Shown: positions 8,701 through 18,017, numbered from the stretch's first letter. The stretch: 64,000 nt of DNA from [Eubacterium] yurii (GCA_900167215.1 FUZS01000010.1:34096-98095); one strand, 5' to 3'. Notes: generated from the letters alone by a model not told the origin. Made by a program: numbers and translations.

Positions 8701-8756
8701 AGAATTAAGCAAAACATCTTTCACTAAAATTGTGATGAAGTGTTCTTCTTAATTCT
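8701..8756. promoter_or_regulatory. Long imperfect hairpin in the recombinase leader
   Basis: AGAATTAAG at 8701 pairs with CTTAATTCT ending at 8756, and the stem continues imperfectly toward TTTCAC/GTGATGA. It lies 37 bp upstream of the recombinase start, where it could attenuate transcription entering from outside or act as a recombinase-binding arm site. No T run follows on the minus strand, so a simple terminator is unlikely. Confidence 0.45.
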
Positions 8757-8802
8757 ATTACTCCTGTAACAAAGGTATAAATATTAAATTGTATAAAATA
8801 AG

Positions 8803-8814
8803 TTCTATGTAAAA
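8803..8814. repeat. Right copy of 12-bp direct repeat (candidate att site)
   Basis: Exact second copy of TTCTATGTAAAA (first at 321-332), 139 bp upstream of the recombinase start. Proposed right end of the element. Confidence 0.4.
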
Positions 8815-8870
8815 CATATATATAATGCTAAATATGCATCAAGAGAAATATGTAACTATCTTCTGGTACA

Positions 8871-8899
8871 ATTATAGCACCCGAGAAGTGAAAATTCAA
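8871..8899 (-). promoter_or_regulatory. Sigma-A promoter reading toward the recombinase
   Basis: Minus strand TTGAAT, 17-base spacer, TATAAT. It is outside the proposed right end, so it may be a host promoter that originally served the secreted-protein gene at 1-274 and now reads into the element. Confidence 0.65.
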
Positions 8900-8959
8900 T
8901 TTAGATTTTATAAAAAAATGTATCATAAAGTGAAAAACTTAATTCCAGCTTATTTATTA

Positions 8960-9074
8960 TTCTAATCACCTTGTATAACATCATATATTTAAACTTATTA
9001 AAATAATATTTTTTGCTTTTCAACAACTCTTACTTAATATATTTTTAATACTATTTAAGTGCTTTTTAGTATGA
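8960..9074 (+). repeat. Dispersed repeat A, copy 1 (MITE-like)
   Basis: Begins TTCTAATCACC, ends CTTTTTAGTATGA. Shares with copy 2 (18065) the segments TCATATATTTA.A and TTTTCAACAA..., then TACTTAATATATTTTTA. No coding capacity. Family terminal repeats are CTTATACTAA/TTAGTATAAG; this copy has diverged at the left end. Confidence 0.6.
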
Positions 9075-9104
9075 TTTTAAACTTCAGTGTTTTTTTAAAT
9101 TCCA

Positions 9105-9135
9105 ACAAAAAACTCAAGACATCATGCCTTGAGTT
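9105..9135 (-). terminator. Terminator of the two-component operon
   Basis: AACTCAAG/CTTGAGTT with a nine-base loop; on the minus strand the stem is followed directly by TTTTTT. It starts about 20 bp past the kinase stop codon. Confidence 0.85.
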
Positions 9136-9153
9136 AATAATATCATATAAAAC

Positions 9154-10464
9154 TTACAAACTTATTTCAAATTCCATTATGTCATCACCTACAGACCTTG
9201 CAGATACCTTTCCCTTGTGCATCAGTATTATGGACTTTGCAAGCGAAAGCCCTATGCCATATCCGCCTGTAGATGAGTTTCTGGAGCTATCCATTCTATA
9301 AAATCTCTCAAACAGCTCGTCATAGTTCTTGTCTTTTTTCAAGCCTACTGCCCTATTTCTTATAATTATTTTTCTCTTGGCTGAAAGAGATATCTCAATT
9401 AGGCTATCATAAGCAGAATATTTTATGGCATTATCCAAAAATATACCTATCATCTGCCTGATATATTGCTCATTTCCGACGAATTTTACATTCTTTTCAA
9501 TCTTTTCTTCCATCTTTTTATTCTTCATCATAGCAAGCGGAATATAGTTCTCATATTCTTCCAAAATCAAGTTGGAAAGAGAAAACTCTTCCATATCAAG
9601 AGCAAGATTGCCCTCGTCCATCCTTGCAAGTGAAACCAGAGAATTGGTAAGATTAGTCAGCCTTGCTATTTGATTTCTCGTGCTCTTAGTCCATTCACTC
9701 TCGCCGTTTTCCATCTCCAATATCTCAGTATTGGCGTCAATGACTGCAAGCGGTGTCTTTATTTCATGGGAAGCGTCTGTAATAAATCTCTTTTGCTTAT
9801 TGTAGCTCTCTTCTACGGGCTTGAGTGCAACCTTAGAAAATAGTGATGCTATCACAAAGGTAACAATCATAGAAATGACAAGTATGCTTACACTTATATT
9901 GCGGAGTAGATTTATTGCAGATATGTCTCTGGCACAGTCCACAAAGGCTATTATTTTACCTTCTCCATAAGAAGCTAACTCGTATTTATATCCGTCTACC
10001 AAACCTTTATCAGTATTTCCCTTGTATATATCACTCGCCAGAGAAGTAGCATACTCCTGCAAAAAAGGGGAGATAGAATTTATATTTACTATATTTCCCT
10101 TTGAATCAAACAGCACGCTGAAATACATGGTGTCCAGTCTTGCAGGATCATCAATTTCAAAGCGTATGTCTAAAATATTGTCGTCCTTTTCTTTCTTAAA
10201 TACCTCATCATCTTCGTATACATGAGCCTGAGTTATGGTTTCAGACAGATGGTCGTTTTGTATATGGGTAGAATGATATTTCATCTTCATACCTTTTTGC
10301 GGGAAGGTTCCGCCGTTATTGAGTATCATCTTGAGCTTATTGTCGCTACGGCTGTTTACACTGTTGTACAAAATCAAATTTCCAAAGAAAAGTATAGCAG
10401 ATAAGACGACAAATATCGATATTAAAGCTCCGCCTATAAATTGCCTTCTTAATTTTTTAATCAA
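9154..10464 (-). CDS. Membrane sensor histidine kinase
   Basis: 436 residues. TM1 at about 9-32, an extracellular sensing region of some 150 residues, TM2 at about 188-208, then a dimerization domain with the H-box FITDASHEIKTPL (His233). The ATPase domain has an N-box IFLDNAIKYS (about 345) and a G-box GGYGIGLSLAKS (about 395). No clear HAMP spacing is seen between TM2 and the H-box. The gene overlaps the response regulator by 4 bp, so the two are translationally coupled. The stimulus is unknown. A candidate target is the secreted-protein gene at the left edge, which was adjacent before the mobile element entered; this is inference. Confidence 0.92.
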   Translation of the reverse strand: MIKKLRRQFIGGALISIFVVLSAILFFGNLILYNSVNSRSDNKLKMILNNGGTFPQKGMKMKYHSTHIQNDHLSETITQAHVYEDDEVFKKEKDDNILDIRFEIDDPARLDTMYFSVLFDSKGNIVNINSISPFLQEYATSLASDIYKGNTDKGLVDGYKYELASYGEGKIIAFVDCARDISAINLLRNISVSILVISMIVTFVIASLFSKVALKPVEESYNKQKRFITDASHEIKTPLAVIDANTEILEMENGESEWTKSTRNQIARLTNLTNSLVSLARMDEGNLALDMEEFSLSNLILEEYENYIPLAMMKNKKMEEKIEKNVKFVGNEQYIRQMIGIFLDNAIKYSAYDSLIEISLSAKRKIIIRNRAVGLKKDKNYDELFERFYRMDSSRNSSTGGYGIGLSLAKSIILMHKGKVSARSVGDDIMEFEISL

Positions 10465-11135
10465 TTTATCATCTCCAAGCTGTAGCCCATATTTCTGTTT
10501 GCCTTAATTTGAATATTTGCTTTTAACTGTTGCAATTTCTTCCTCAAAAATGATATGTGAACCCAAACCACATTAATCTCAGCCTCAGAGTCATAACCCC
10601 ATATCCTCTCCATAAATTTCTCTGTAGGTATGAGCTGATTTTGATTGACCATCAGCATCTCTATCATCTGGTACTCCTTATTTGCCAATCTGAAACTTCC
10701 ACTGTCAGAAAAAAGTTCAAAGCTACTTCTATTTAGTGAAATATTCCCAACTTTCACTATGTTTTCAGTAAGTTGCTCACCTCTTCGAGTAAGAGCCCTG
10801 AGTCTTGCAAGCAATTCCTTTGACGCAAAAGGCTTTGTAAGATAATCGTCTGCTCCGCTGTCAAGCCCTACAACTCTGTCGTCAATCTCAGATTTTGCTG
10901 TAAGCATGATGACAGGAATTTTATTCCCCTCTTTTCTTATCGTCTTTAATACTTCTATGCCGTCTATCTTAGGTATCATTATGTCGAGTATTACAGCATC
11001 GTAGTTTTCAGTTTCCAAATAGTAAAGTGCGTCCTCACCGTCATACACAGGGTCTACGGAATAGTTGCTCCTTGTAAGTATGGCAACCAGTGCATTTGAC
11101 AGCTCTCTTTCATCTTCCACCAATAATATTCGCAT
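10461..11135 (-). CDS. OmpR/PhoB-family response regulator
   Basis: 224 residues. The receiver domain (1-115) has the acidic pair E7/D8, phosphoacceptor Asp51 in DAVILDIMIP, the switch Thr in VIMLTAKSE, and Lys101 in DYLTKPF. The winged-helix DNA-binding domain (about 128-222) includes LANKEYQMIEMLM and the recognition helix near EAEINVVWVHISFLRKKL. First gene of the operon with the kinase. ATG start after a GGAGG box. Confidence 0.94.
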   Translation of the reverse strand: MRILLVEDERELSNALVAILTRSNYSVDPVYDGEDALYYLETENYDAVILDIMIPKIDGIEVLKTIRKEGNKIPVIMLTAKSEIDDRVVGLDSGADDYLTKPFASKELLARLRALTRRGEQLTENIVKVGNISLNRSSFELFSDSGSFRLANKEYQMIEMLMVNQNQLIPTEKFMERIWGYDSEAEINVVWVHISFLRKKLQQLKANIQIKANRNMGYSLEMIN

Positions 11136-11700
11136 AAGTCCTCCTTTTTTAATAAATCCCTATTTCTTTGATAAAATTTTTAAAAACATCTCTTTTGATT
11201 TAAACTAAATATATATTACTTCTTCTAATTAAAATCAAATTAAAAAATCCATAAATTCAATCTGCTGATATTTTACAATATTTCTTATGATAATACAATA
11301 TATAACTTAGTTTGAAAATGTCAGGATAATTATCAAATTTTTTATGTAAAAATTCTCAAGTTATGATATAATATTGTTTTTAGTTTGAAATTATAAAAAA
11401 GAGAAAATGCTTATTCTATTTATAAAATAGCTGATTTTTTATTGAATTATTAAGATATCAATATAAATAAAGTTTTTTAATCATTTGGTATTCGCTTTTA
11501 TTAATGACTTTAACATTTAAAAAATAAAGCTAAACTTAACAAAGGATTTTCATTTTTTAGATAAATAAGCAGATTTAAATAAATAGTATTAAAAAATCAT
11601 ATATCAAGCAGTGTATTGAAAAACCCTTATATATTGAATTTCAATTATAATGATTTATAAACAGTTATTGCTAAGTATGACATATATTCAGGAGGCTTTT
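11136..11700. other. Gap upstream of asnA with an extended -10 promoter
   Basis: 565 bp between divergent genes. On the plus strand TGATATAAT at 11364-11372 is an extended -10 preceded by TTA. If it serves asnA the leader would be about 330 nt. No T-box consensus (such as GGGTGGNACC) was seen in it. On the minus side no clear promoter for the response regulator could be picked out of the AT-rich sequence. Confidence 0.45.
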
Positions 11701-12681
11701 ATGAAAAAATTGGACAACAAAAATACTCAGATAGCTATAAAGACCGTAAAGGACTTTTTTCAGATAAATCTTGCAAAGGCGCTCAATCTTACCAGAGTGT
11801 CTGCTCCACTTTTTGTAGAGCCTTCATCAGGTCTAAATGACAATCTTACAGGAGTGGAAAGACCTGTAGCCTTTGACCTTGGTGATTCCAAGATAGATGT
11901 TGAAATAGTACAATCTTTGGCAAAATGGAAGAGATTTGCCTTGAAAAAATACGGCTTTGCTGTAGGAGAAGGACTCTACACGGATATGAACGCCATAAGA
12001 AGAGATGAGGAGATGGATGAAGTCCACTCAATCTATGTAGACCAATGGGACTGGGAAAGCATAATCTCCGCCCAAGACAGAAATCAAGAATTCCTACACG
12101 ACATTGTAAGAAAAATTTACAGGGTATTCAAAGACACTGAAAATATGATAAATGAAAAATATGCAGGATATTTCAGCGAAAAATTGCCTGAAGAGATATT
12201 TTTCATAAGTTCTGAAGAACTTTTGCAAAAATACCCGAATCTCAGTCCAAAAGAAAGAGAAATTGCAATATGTAAGGAGAAAAAGGCTGTATTTATCCAA
12301 GGTATAGGAAATGAACTGTCAAACGGAGAAAAACACGACCTTAGAAGCCCTGACTATGACGACTGGTCGCTAAACGGAGATATATTATTCTATAATCCGG
12401 TACATGATACTGCCATAGAGTTATCAAGTATGGGTATAAGAGTTGATGAAAAATCTCTGATGAGCCAAACAGAAAAAGCCGGCACAACTGATAGACTGAC
12501 ACTTAATTATCACAAAGACCTGTTAGATGGCAAACTCCCCCTTACTATAGGTGGCGGTATAGGTCAATCGAGAATATGTATGTACATGCTTGAAAAAAGA
12601 CATATAGGCGAAGTCCAATCATCAGTATGGGACGAAAAAAACATCAAAAAATGTCATGAAATGGGAATAGAGTTATTGTAA
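11701..12681 (+). CDS. asnA: Aspartate-ammonia ligase (asparagine synthetase A)
   Basis: 326 residues, the usual AsnA length. It makes asparagine from aspartate, ammonia and ATP through an aspartyl-AMP intermediate, with a class II tRNA-synthetase fold. Visible family motifs are [17 protein letters not shown] (about 37-53), [42 protein letters not shown] and the C-terminal [16 protein letters not shown]. The start is the ATG five bases after GGAGG; an upstream ATG at 11650 has no ribosome site. It is a single-gene unit with a strong terminator. It would use the ammonia that the purine-degradation cluster nearby releases, though nothing ties their regulation together. Confidence 0.97.
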   Translation: MKKLDNKNTQIAIKTVKDFFQINLAKALNLTRVSAPLFVEPSSGLNDNLTGVERPVAFDLGDSKIDVEIVQSLAKWKRFALKKYGFAVGEGLYTDMNAIRRDEEMDEVHSIYVDQWDWESIISAQDRNQEFLHDIVRKIYRVFKDTENMINEKYAGYFSEKLPEEIFFISSEELLQKYPNLSPKEREIAICKEKKAVFIQGIGNELSNGEKHDLRSPDYDDWSLNGDILFYNPVHDTAIELSSMGIRVDEKSLMSQTEKAGTTDRLTLNYHKDLLDGKLPLTIGGGIGQSRICMYMLEKRHIGEVQSSVWDEKNIKKCHEMGIELL

Positions 12682-12721
12682 GAAATAAAACTAATCTTAT
12701 GTAAATACTAATCACTTTATT

Positions 12722-12756
12722 ATATCTGTTGGGGAAAACTCCAACAGATATTTTTT
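12722..12756 (+). terminator. asnA terminator
   Basis: ATATCTGTTGG / CCAACAGATAT, eight-base loop, followed by TTTTTT. A perfect 11-bp stem 40 bp past the stop codon. Confidence 0.93.
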
Positions 12757-12934
12757 ATGTAAAAGGAATTGCACAAATACTAATATTTGTCAGATTAATT
12801 AATAAATTCAGTTAACACACATTGTATTATAAATTGTACACTATAGATAATAAAATTATATTTCTCATAGTTATAAGAAAGTTTATTATAATATAGTAAA
12901 GCTATAATTTTAAAAATAAGTTTCTTCCTAAATT

Positions 12935-12988
12935 GAAGATAACTGGAGACTATGAAAAAAGGACTTCCATTTTTCCACAGTTATCTTC
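12935..12988. other. Isolated long hairpin in a gene-free gap
   Basis: In the 12757-13157 gap, GAAGATAACTG (12935-12945) pairs exactly with CAGTTATCTTC (12978-12988), and inside it GAAAAA pairs with TTTTTC around a GGACTTCC core. There is no T run on either side. It could be a small structured RNA or a remnant of a repeat. The rest of the gap shows nothing I can support. Confidence 0.4.
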
Positions 12989-13157
12989 ATCTAATACTAA
13001 AAAGTTATTAAACTATCATTAAATATCTTACTTAATTAATCACTAAAGTTTTAAAATATACATTCAAACTTAACCTTATTTGACTTTTTTAACGCTATTT
13101 AGCACAAGTAGCATTTATACATTTAAAAATTTATTACTATCTTCTAAGCTTTCACTA

Positions 13158-14018
13158 TCAATTCCAATGAAGATCACCTTTAAACGGACTACCATCATTT
13201 CCTTCAATAGAAACATTCGGATATTGCTTTAATGCATAAGCGTATTTTTCAGGAGTCTCAGTTATTTGTATAAATCCTGTTTTTCCGCTACTGTTTCGTA
13301 CCTTAGCATAAGCGCCTTTTTTATTTCCTGATACAAAAGTTAGCTTTTCTCCTGCTTTTATTACAAAAGCTTTTTTGTTAAACTTTGTATTTGAATATAC
13401 ATTAATACTTTTTTGTGCAGTCAAGACTATTTTCTCTCTGAAATATGATATATTTACTTCATTAGGAGTAGTTTCTTTTAGTTTTCCACCTGACACTATA
13501 AATTTTCTATAATATATACTTTGTATAGGAAAATCTGTTTCAGCGTTGAGGTCAAGTGTATTTGTTTTCTTATTTACTCCTACACTTACAAGTACTGAGA
13601 TACTTTCTATTTTACCAATATATCGCAATTTTTTATTAGTAAGTGTATATAACTGAATTTCATTGTAAAAATATTCAGTTCATCTAAGCATTAACAATAT
13701 CTCTTTTTGCCCGTCATTAGGATTTATGTCTACAACTTTTATGTTATTGTAAGCCAATTTATCCTCACCATGTATATCAAGACGACCATAGGAACTTGGT
13801 ACCGAACTGCCGGGAGCATTATATTTAATCTCTATATATTCAGGCAAAGAAGTATATTCATCAACCTTTTTAACATTTACTTGTATCCACTCTTTTGTTC
13901 CGTTTAAATCCAAATCATATTTATCAGTTGAAATAGTCTGAGCATCTGCAAAAGGTGTCAAGACTGATAAGCATATAATTAAGGATATGCTTAGTCTTTT
14001 CAGTATTTTAAATCTCAT
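13158..14018 (-). pseudogene. Secreted SH3-like protein gene interrupted by one in-frame TGA
   Basis: Reading the minus strand from 14018, a signal peptide (MRFKILKRL, hydrophobic core, cleavage near ADAQ) leads a domain with DLDLNGTKEWI typical of secreted sensor-like proteins. At 13680-13682 the frame meets TGA after ILLMLR. The same frame continues without a shift into TEYFYNEIQLYTLTNKKL and on to a C-terminal bacterial SH3-like segment (about residues 205-265: NVYSNTKFN...GEKLTFVSG..., later TGFIQI) and ends after 286 codons. Without the TGA it would be one complete gene. A nonsense mutation or base-calling error is most likely. Selenocysteine is improbable, because the position is not in a redox motif and the following stem has no good SECIS loop. 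Confidence 0.75.
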
Positions 14019-14183
14019 TTTTCTCGCTCCTTATTAATTTAGTAATAGATAATAGTAATAAAAACAAATCCTACAACCATTATAAATACAAATAAGAAAT
14101 AATTCAAAGGTATTTATTTTTAAAATACTTGTGCCAAGTATTTGATACATATTTTTTTCAAATTTCCAATATGTTTTTCATTT

Positions 14184-15227
14184 TTATTTTAACTTCAAAA
14201 TAGGATTTTTCAATAGCTTGTTAATAAGGTCTGTATAGATCATCTGATCGACCACTTCAGTTATACTTGTGATTCTTTGTCCCGCATCTTTGGAAGACGC
14301 TCCACAATGATAGATTCGCTGATTTTCGCTATTCCAGTCGATAATAATGTATCTGTCATGAAACTCTCCACCTGATTTTTGGAACTTTATCTTTCTAAAC
14401 GGATATTCTTTACAAAAATCTTGATATTCAATAGTATGAAGTCCTTTACCAATATTGTCACTAAATATGATGACTTCTACTGATGAGGGAACATCTTTTA
14501 ACAAGACCAAAGTTTTGACTCCAATGTAGTTATCAACAATATAAATACTCTTTTTGGCTATACTGTATATGTCTTTATAAGCAAGATTTGCTTCTATCGG
14601 CTGTCCGTTTAAAAGTAAAAATCCATATTTTAATTGAGGATTGCTAAGATCAAGAATCAAGTCAGACAGTTCTGATTTATGCACCACATCATTCAAGCTA
14701 TCCACCAATCCTGCTACCTTATCTTCGACATCTATTAAATCTCGTCTCAAATCCTGCATTTCCACAACATTACTTGTAATCTGCATTGAAAGCTGTAAAA
14801 ATTCTCTTTGTCCTATCAATCCTTGATTTTCTACAATATAGTCTTTCATTTGCTTGAAAGTACGGATCAAAGCTTTACTCTGCTTTATGGCAAGCTCTCC
14901 TTTAAGAACTGTCATTAACATATAAATTCCCTGTTCTGTAAAGGCGTGCGGATTATACTTAATATTACTACCTCGACCTGCACTTTTGTTCAAGGTCGCA
15001 TTTTGCGACCTTGAAAGTTCAGATACTTCTTCGTCAGTTAATTGAAACATAAAATCTTCATCAAATTTCTCAATATTTCTTTTAACCTGCTCATTAAATC
15101 GCTTAGTTTCATATCCATAGATTTCAGCTAATTCAAAGTCAAGCATGACTTTTTGTCCCCTTATAAAATAAATCTTTTTTGAAAGGGAGTCTCGATTTAC
15201 CAGTATAATATCATCTTTTTTATCCAT
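14184..15227 (-). CDS. ORF6N-domain DNA-binding protein
   Basis: 347 residues. The ORF6N domain covers about 15-105: IYFIRGQKVMLDFELAEIYG, then KRFNEQVKRN, FQLTDEEV, and HAFTEQGIYMLMTVLKG. The middle is helical. The C-terminal part (about 200-345) has FHDRYIIIDW and YHCGASSKDAG, the pattern seen in many bacterial ORF6N proteins with a phospholipase-D-like fold but without a full HKD motif. ORF6N proteins come from phages and plasmids and are widespread in genomes; a role in regulation or defence has been suggested but not established. It stands alone, with its own spacing on both sides. Confidence 0.85.
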   Translation of the reverse strand: MDKKDDIILVNRDSLSKKIYFIRGQKVMLDFELAEIYGYETKRFNEQVKRNIEKFDEDFMFQLTDEEVSELSRSQNATLNKSAGRGSNIKYNPHAFTEQGIYMLMTVLKGELAIKQSKALIRTFKQMKDYIVENQGLIGQREFLQLSMQITSNVVEMQDLRRDLIDVEDKVAGLVDSLNDVVHKSELSDLILDLSNPQLKYGFLLLNGQPIEANLAYKDIYSIAKKSIYIVDNYIGVKTLVLLKDVPSSVEVIIFSDNIGKGLHTIEYQDFCKEYPFRKIKFQKSGGEFHDRYIIIDWNSENQRIYHCGASSKDAGQRITSITEVVDQMIYTDLINKLLKNPILKLK

Positions 15228-15725
15228 GTTCTTATCCTCTTATCCAAATTAATAAATATGCCCAACTTCATGCTTGTCATAAAAATAAATCGAGTATACT
15301 ACTAAATAGATTTAATATGAATTAAGTTCTCCATCTACTACTATTTTATTTCTTATAAAACAATTCTACTTGTAGTCTGAAGATATTTTTTTGTATATTT
15401 AGCTCTCTTATAGATATTACTTACTTTATCTTCTTTTTCTATTTGGGTCGCTTATTATGGAGTATATTAATATTTTCACATTATACCATAGTTAGGACAT
15501 TTATAAAAGTTCATTTTGATAATATGTATTTTTTTAGCTTCTGATTTTTAAGTATACATAGTTAATATAAAAGAGGGGATATCCCCTCTTTATATATCTG
15601 TTATACTTAAGTTTTGTGTGATAATGAAAACCTACTTTTTAAAACATTCTTATCAAAATCATTGTTTAGCAAGAATTTTTTCAAATATCAAAATTTACAT
15701 CAGTATTAAATTATTATATTTTATA
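15228..15725. other. Gene-free gap with a perfect palindrome
   Basis: 498 AT-rich bases. AAGAGGGGATATCCCCTCTT at 15571-15590 is a perfect 20-bp palindrome, 136 bp downstream of the ssnA stop. On the minus strand it continues TTATATT, so it may end the ssnA transcript. No gene is visible here. Confidence 0.6.
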
Positions 15726-17048
15726 TTACATATTCTTCCATATCTTAGCTGCTCTTTGAGCCGAGTCGGCATTTATCTTGTCCATATCAACAGTAAGTAT
15801 TACTCTGTCTTTCATTACAAGTTTCCCGTTTATCATAGTATGTCTTACCATACCGCCGTTTACTCCAAATAGTAGATGTCCGAACCAGTTGTTTTCGCCT
15901 ATTGGTGTGTGTGGTTTGTAGTCAACTACTATAATATCTGCAAATGCTCCCTTTTCTATCTTTCCAAGCGGTTTGTTCCAGTATTTGCTGCAAATTGCAG
16001 GGTTGTTGTCAAATTGCAATGCCTTTGTTTCCATAAATCCTACTGTCGGATCTGCTAAGTGGTGGCTTTGCAATATATTTGATACCTTCATAGATTCAAA
16101 CATATCTTGAGTGTATGCATCTGAGCCAAGTCCTACTCTTACGCCTTTTTTCAACAATTGTACTACAGGAGGAGCTCCTACTGCATTGTTCATATTTGAT
16201 TCAGGATTTGTTACTACACTTGTATCAGTAGCCTTGATTATATCCATTTCGCTTTGGCTTAGATGTATGCAGTGGATTGCAAGCGTCTTATCGCCGAGTA
16301 TTCCCCAGTCAAATAGTCTTTCTCCTACTTTTCTGCCGTATTTCTTAAGGCTGTCGTATTGATCTTCTATACCCTCAGTAACATGGATGTGATATCCTGC
16401 ATCTACGCCTTGCATAGCTTCTTTTACCAAAGCCATAGTTTCATCTGATATAGTAAATGACGCATGCATTCCGAAAAGTGCCTTAACCATATCGTCATCT
16501 TCTTTTAGGCAGTGTTTTATAAAGTCAACATTTTCTTTTATTCCGGCTTTTGTAGCTTCTTTTCCGTCCCTGTCAGTAGTTTCAAAGCAAAGTGAAGTTC
16601 TTACCCCTATCTTCTTAGCAGATTCTTCAAGAGCAAACAAACTTCCTTCTATACAATGTCCACTCGCATGGTGGTCTATCAATGTAGTAACACCGGCTCT
16701 AATAGATTCGGCATATGTTGTAAAAGCGTTAAGTTTGATATCTTCTATTTGAAGTGATCTGTCTAATTTCCACCAAAGATTTTCAAGTATGTGGAAGAAA
16801 TTGTCTGTTACTCCGCTTGGTGCCATACCTCTTGCGTATGAGCTGTATATATGTGAGTGAGCACATATCATACCCGGCATAATCAAATTGCCTTGGGCAT
16901 CAAGAACTTCTTCACCCGGATGAGCTTTTTTAAGTTCTTCAAAGTTTCCAACTTCTACAATCACATTGTCTTTTACAAGTACGGCTCCATTGTCCATAAA
17001 TCCGACTTTATCCGAATTTGTTATAAGTCTTCCGTTACCTATTATCAT
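15726..17048 (-). CDS. ssnA: Putative aminohydrolase SsnA
   Basis: 440 residues, as in E. coli SsnA. Amidohydrolase superfamily: metal-binding HxH at H64/H66 in MICAHSHIYSS, a further His in YHIHVTEG, CIHLSQSEM, and the metal Asp in GLGSDAYTQDM. The start is the ATG eight bases after AGAGGTG; the longer frame adds 14 codons with no ribosome site. SsnA is a regular member of the purine/selenium-linked cluster. Its substrate has not been settled, though deamination or ring hydrolysis of a purine-derived intermediate is likely. Last gene of the cluster in the direction of transcription. Confidence 0.93.
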   Translation of the reverse strand: MIIGNGRLITNSDKVGFMDNGAVLVKDNVIVEVGNFEELKKAHPGEEVLDAQGNLIMPGMICAHSHIYSSYARGMAPSGVTDNFFHILENLWWKLDRSLQIEDIKLNAFTTYAESIRAGVTTLIDHHASGHCIEGSLFALEESAKKIGVRTSLCFETTDRDGKEATKAGIKENVDFIKHCLKEDDDMVKALFGMHASFTISDETMALVKEAMQGVDAGYHIHVTEGIEDQYDSLKKYGRKVGERLFDWGILGDKTLAIHCIHLSQSEMDIIKATDTSVVTNPESNMNNAVGAPPVVQLLKKGVRVGLGSDAYTQDMFESMKVSNILQSHHLADPTVGFMETKALQFDNNPAICSKYWNKPLGKIEKGAFADIIVVDYKPHTPIGENNWFGHLLFGVNGGMVRHTMINGKLVMKDRVILTVDMDKINADSAQRAAKIWKNM

Positions 17049-17369
17049 ATTCTTCACCTCTGTTATTAAAATTTTATAATTAATCTGCAATAAGGTCTAT
17101 AGCTTTCCCTATGGCAGAAATGTAAATTATTTCATATCTTTACAAAAATCTGTTTAAATTATTGTATATCCTCTTATTTATTTTTAGTTAAAATCAGACT
17201 TATACTATCAAAATTTTAGTGCAGACATCTATTTAAAAATATAAGTATTTTTTTCTATTTTAAAATGTATTCTTAAAAATAAATATTTTTTATTCTATGG
17301 CTGAAATTCATATAAGTATTTAAAAATAAATGTATGTCATCCATAGATTAAAAGAATTTCAATATTAAT
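17049..17369. other. AT-rich gap upstream of ssnA
   Basis: 321 bp with no gene. It carries one stretch (CATCCATAGATTAAA near 17340) that resembles the end of dispersed repeat family B. No convincing promoter or hairpin was found. Confidence 0.3.
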
Positions 17370-18017
17370 TTATAATCTTGCTGAAATAAGTTCAGCCAAG
17401 TGAACAGGTTTTCCTTCTCCTAATTTCAGTCCGCTTTCACAGGTATTACAGTATACCAAGATTCTTTCAGTCTTATGCCTTGCTACCTGCTCATTCATTT
17501 TTTTCAACTTGTCTTCCTCTGAAAGAACAGTGGTATATTTTTCTCCTATCTCTTTGAAAAGTCTTGGAGCTGTTTTCATATTAAGCGGAGTTACCTCCGA
17601 CAGATTCCATATACCGCAAAACTTTGTCTTTTCAAAGTTTTCTTCAATCTCAACTGCCTTAATATTCATCTTTTCAAGGCATTTTCTCACTGCATTTTGA
17701 GCACTTACTTTTTTGTGAGATTTCCAACAGTCCTGTACACTTATCTCTTCTCCGTGAAAATCCTTCCAAGGAAAGTCATCATCTTCCAAGATAAATTCGT
17801 AAACGCTTTTTTCCTGCGTATTAGGACTGAGTTCATTTGTAATAATGGCGCAGTTGGTACAGTTTGTAAGTATAGTATCTCCTTCTTTGAGCAAGTCCTG
17901 GGATACCCTGCAACATCCTAATATTTTGACATTTTTAGCTCTTAGATATGCGCAGATTTTCTCACTTACTTCAGCATGTGCCTTTTTGAAATTACATGAT
18001 GGAAAATAATAAATCAT
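17370..18017 (-). CDS. Cysteine-rich CCG-like (HdrB-type) protein
   Basis: 215 residues with 13 cysteines. The first half has the layout C-Xn-CC-Xn-C-X2-C (FPSCNF, ILGCCRVS, TNCTNC at about residues 8, 34-35 and 53-56), close to the CCG domain of heterodisulfide reductase subunit B. The second half has QDCWKSH, KFCGIWNL and VYCNTCESG. Such domains bind an unusual iron-sulfur cluster or zinc and act in thiol/disulfide or electron transfer. It sits between ygfK and ssnA in the same orientation, so a redox role alongside YgfK is plausible. It is not a standard member of the E. coli cluster, and I cannot assign a name. Confidence 0.7.
   Translation of the reverse strand: MIYYFPSCNFKKAHAEVSEKICAYLRAKNVKILGCCRVSQDLLKEGDTILTNCTNCAIITNELSPNTQEKSVYEFILEDDDFPWKDFHGEEISVQDCWKSHKKVSAQNAVRKCLEKMNIKAVEIEENFEKTKFCGIWNLSEVTPLNMKTAPRLFKEIGEKYTTVLSEEDKLKKMNEQVARHKTERILVYCNTCESGLKLGEGKPVHLAELISARL

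Larger units (their letters stand above)
321..8814 (-). mobile_element. Integrative mobilizable element of the Tn4451/TnpX type
   Basis: The unit has the usual parts of a small mobilizable element moved by a large serine recombinase: recombinase at one end reading inward, sigma-like helper, DUF3847 protein, MobA/MobL relaxase with hairpin-rich upstream DNA, replisome-organizer protein, and TnpW at the far end. Accessory genes are a DUF1016 nuclease and a MarR/SRPBCC pair. There are no conjugation-channel genes, so transfer would depend on a helper element. The boundaries are tentative and rest on the 12-bp repeat; the gene content is the strong evidence. Confidence 0.8.

Noticed and set aside
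11136-11700. T-box leader for asnA
   Set aside because: No GGTGG-type T-box sequence or matching terminator/antiterminator was found in the leader.
13680-13682. TGA in the SH3-like gene as selenocysteine
   Set aside because: The residue would sit in LMLR-TEYF, not in a redox motif, and the stem after it has a large AU-rich loop without the guanines expected in a bacterial SECIS. Selenium-linked genes nearby are not enough.
14184-15227. Prophage signalled by the ORF6N gene
   Set aside because: No phage structural, lysis or integrase genes nearby; ORF6N genes commonly occur alone.
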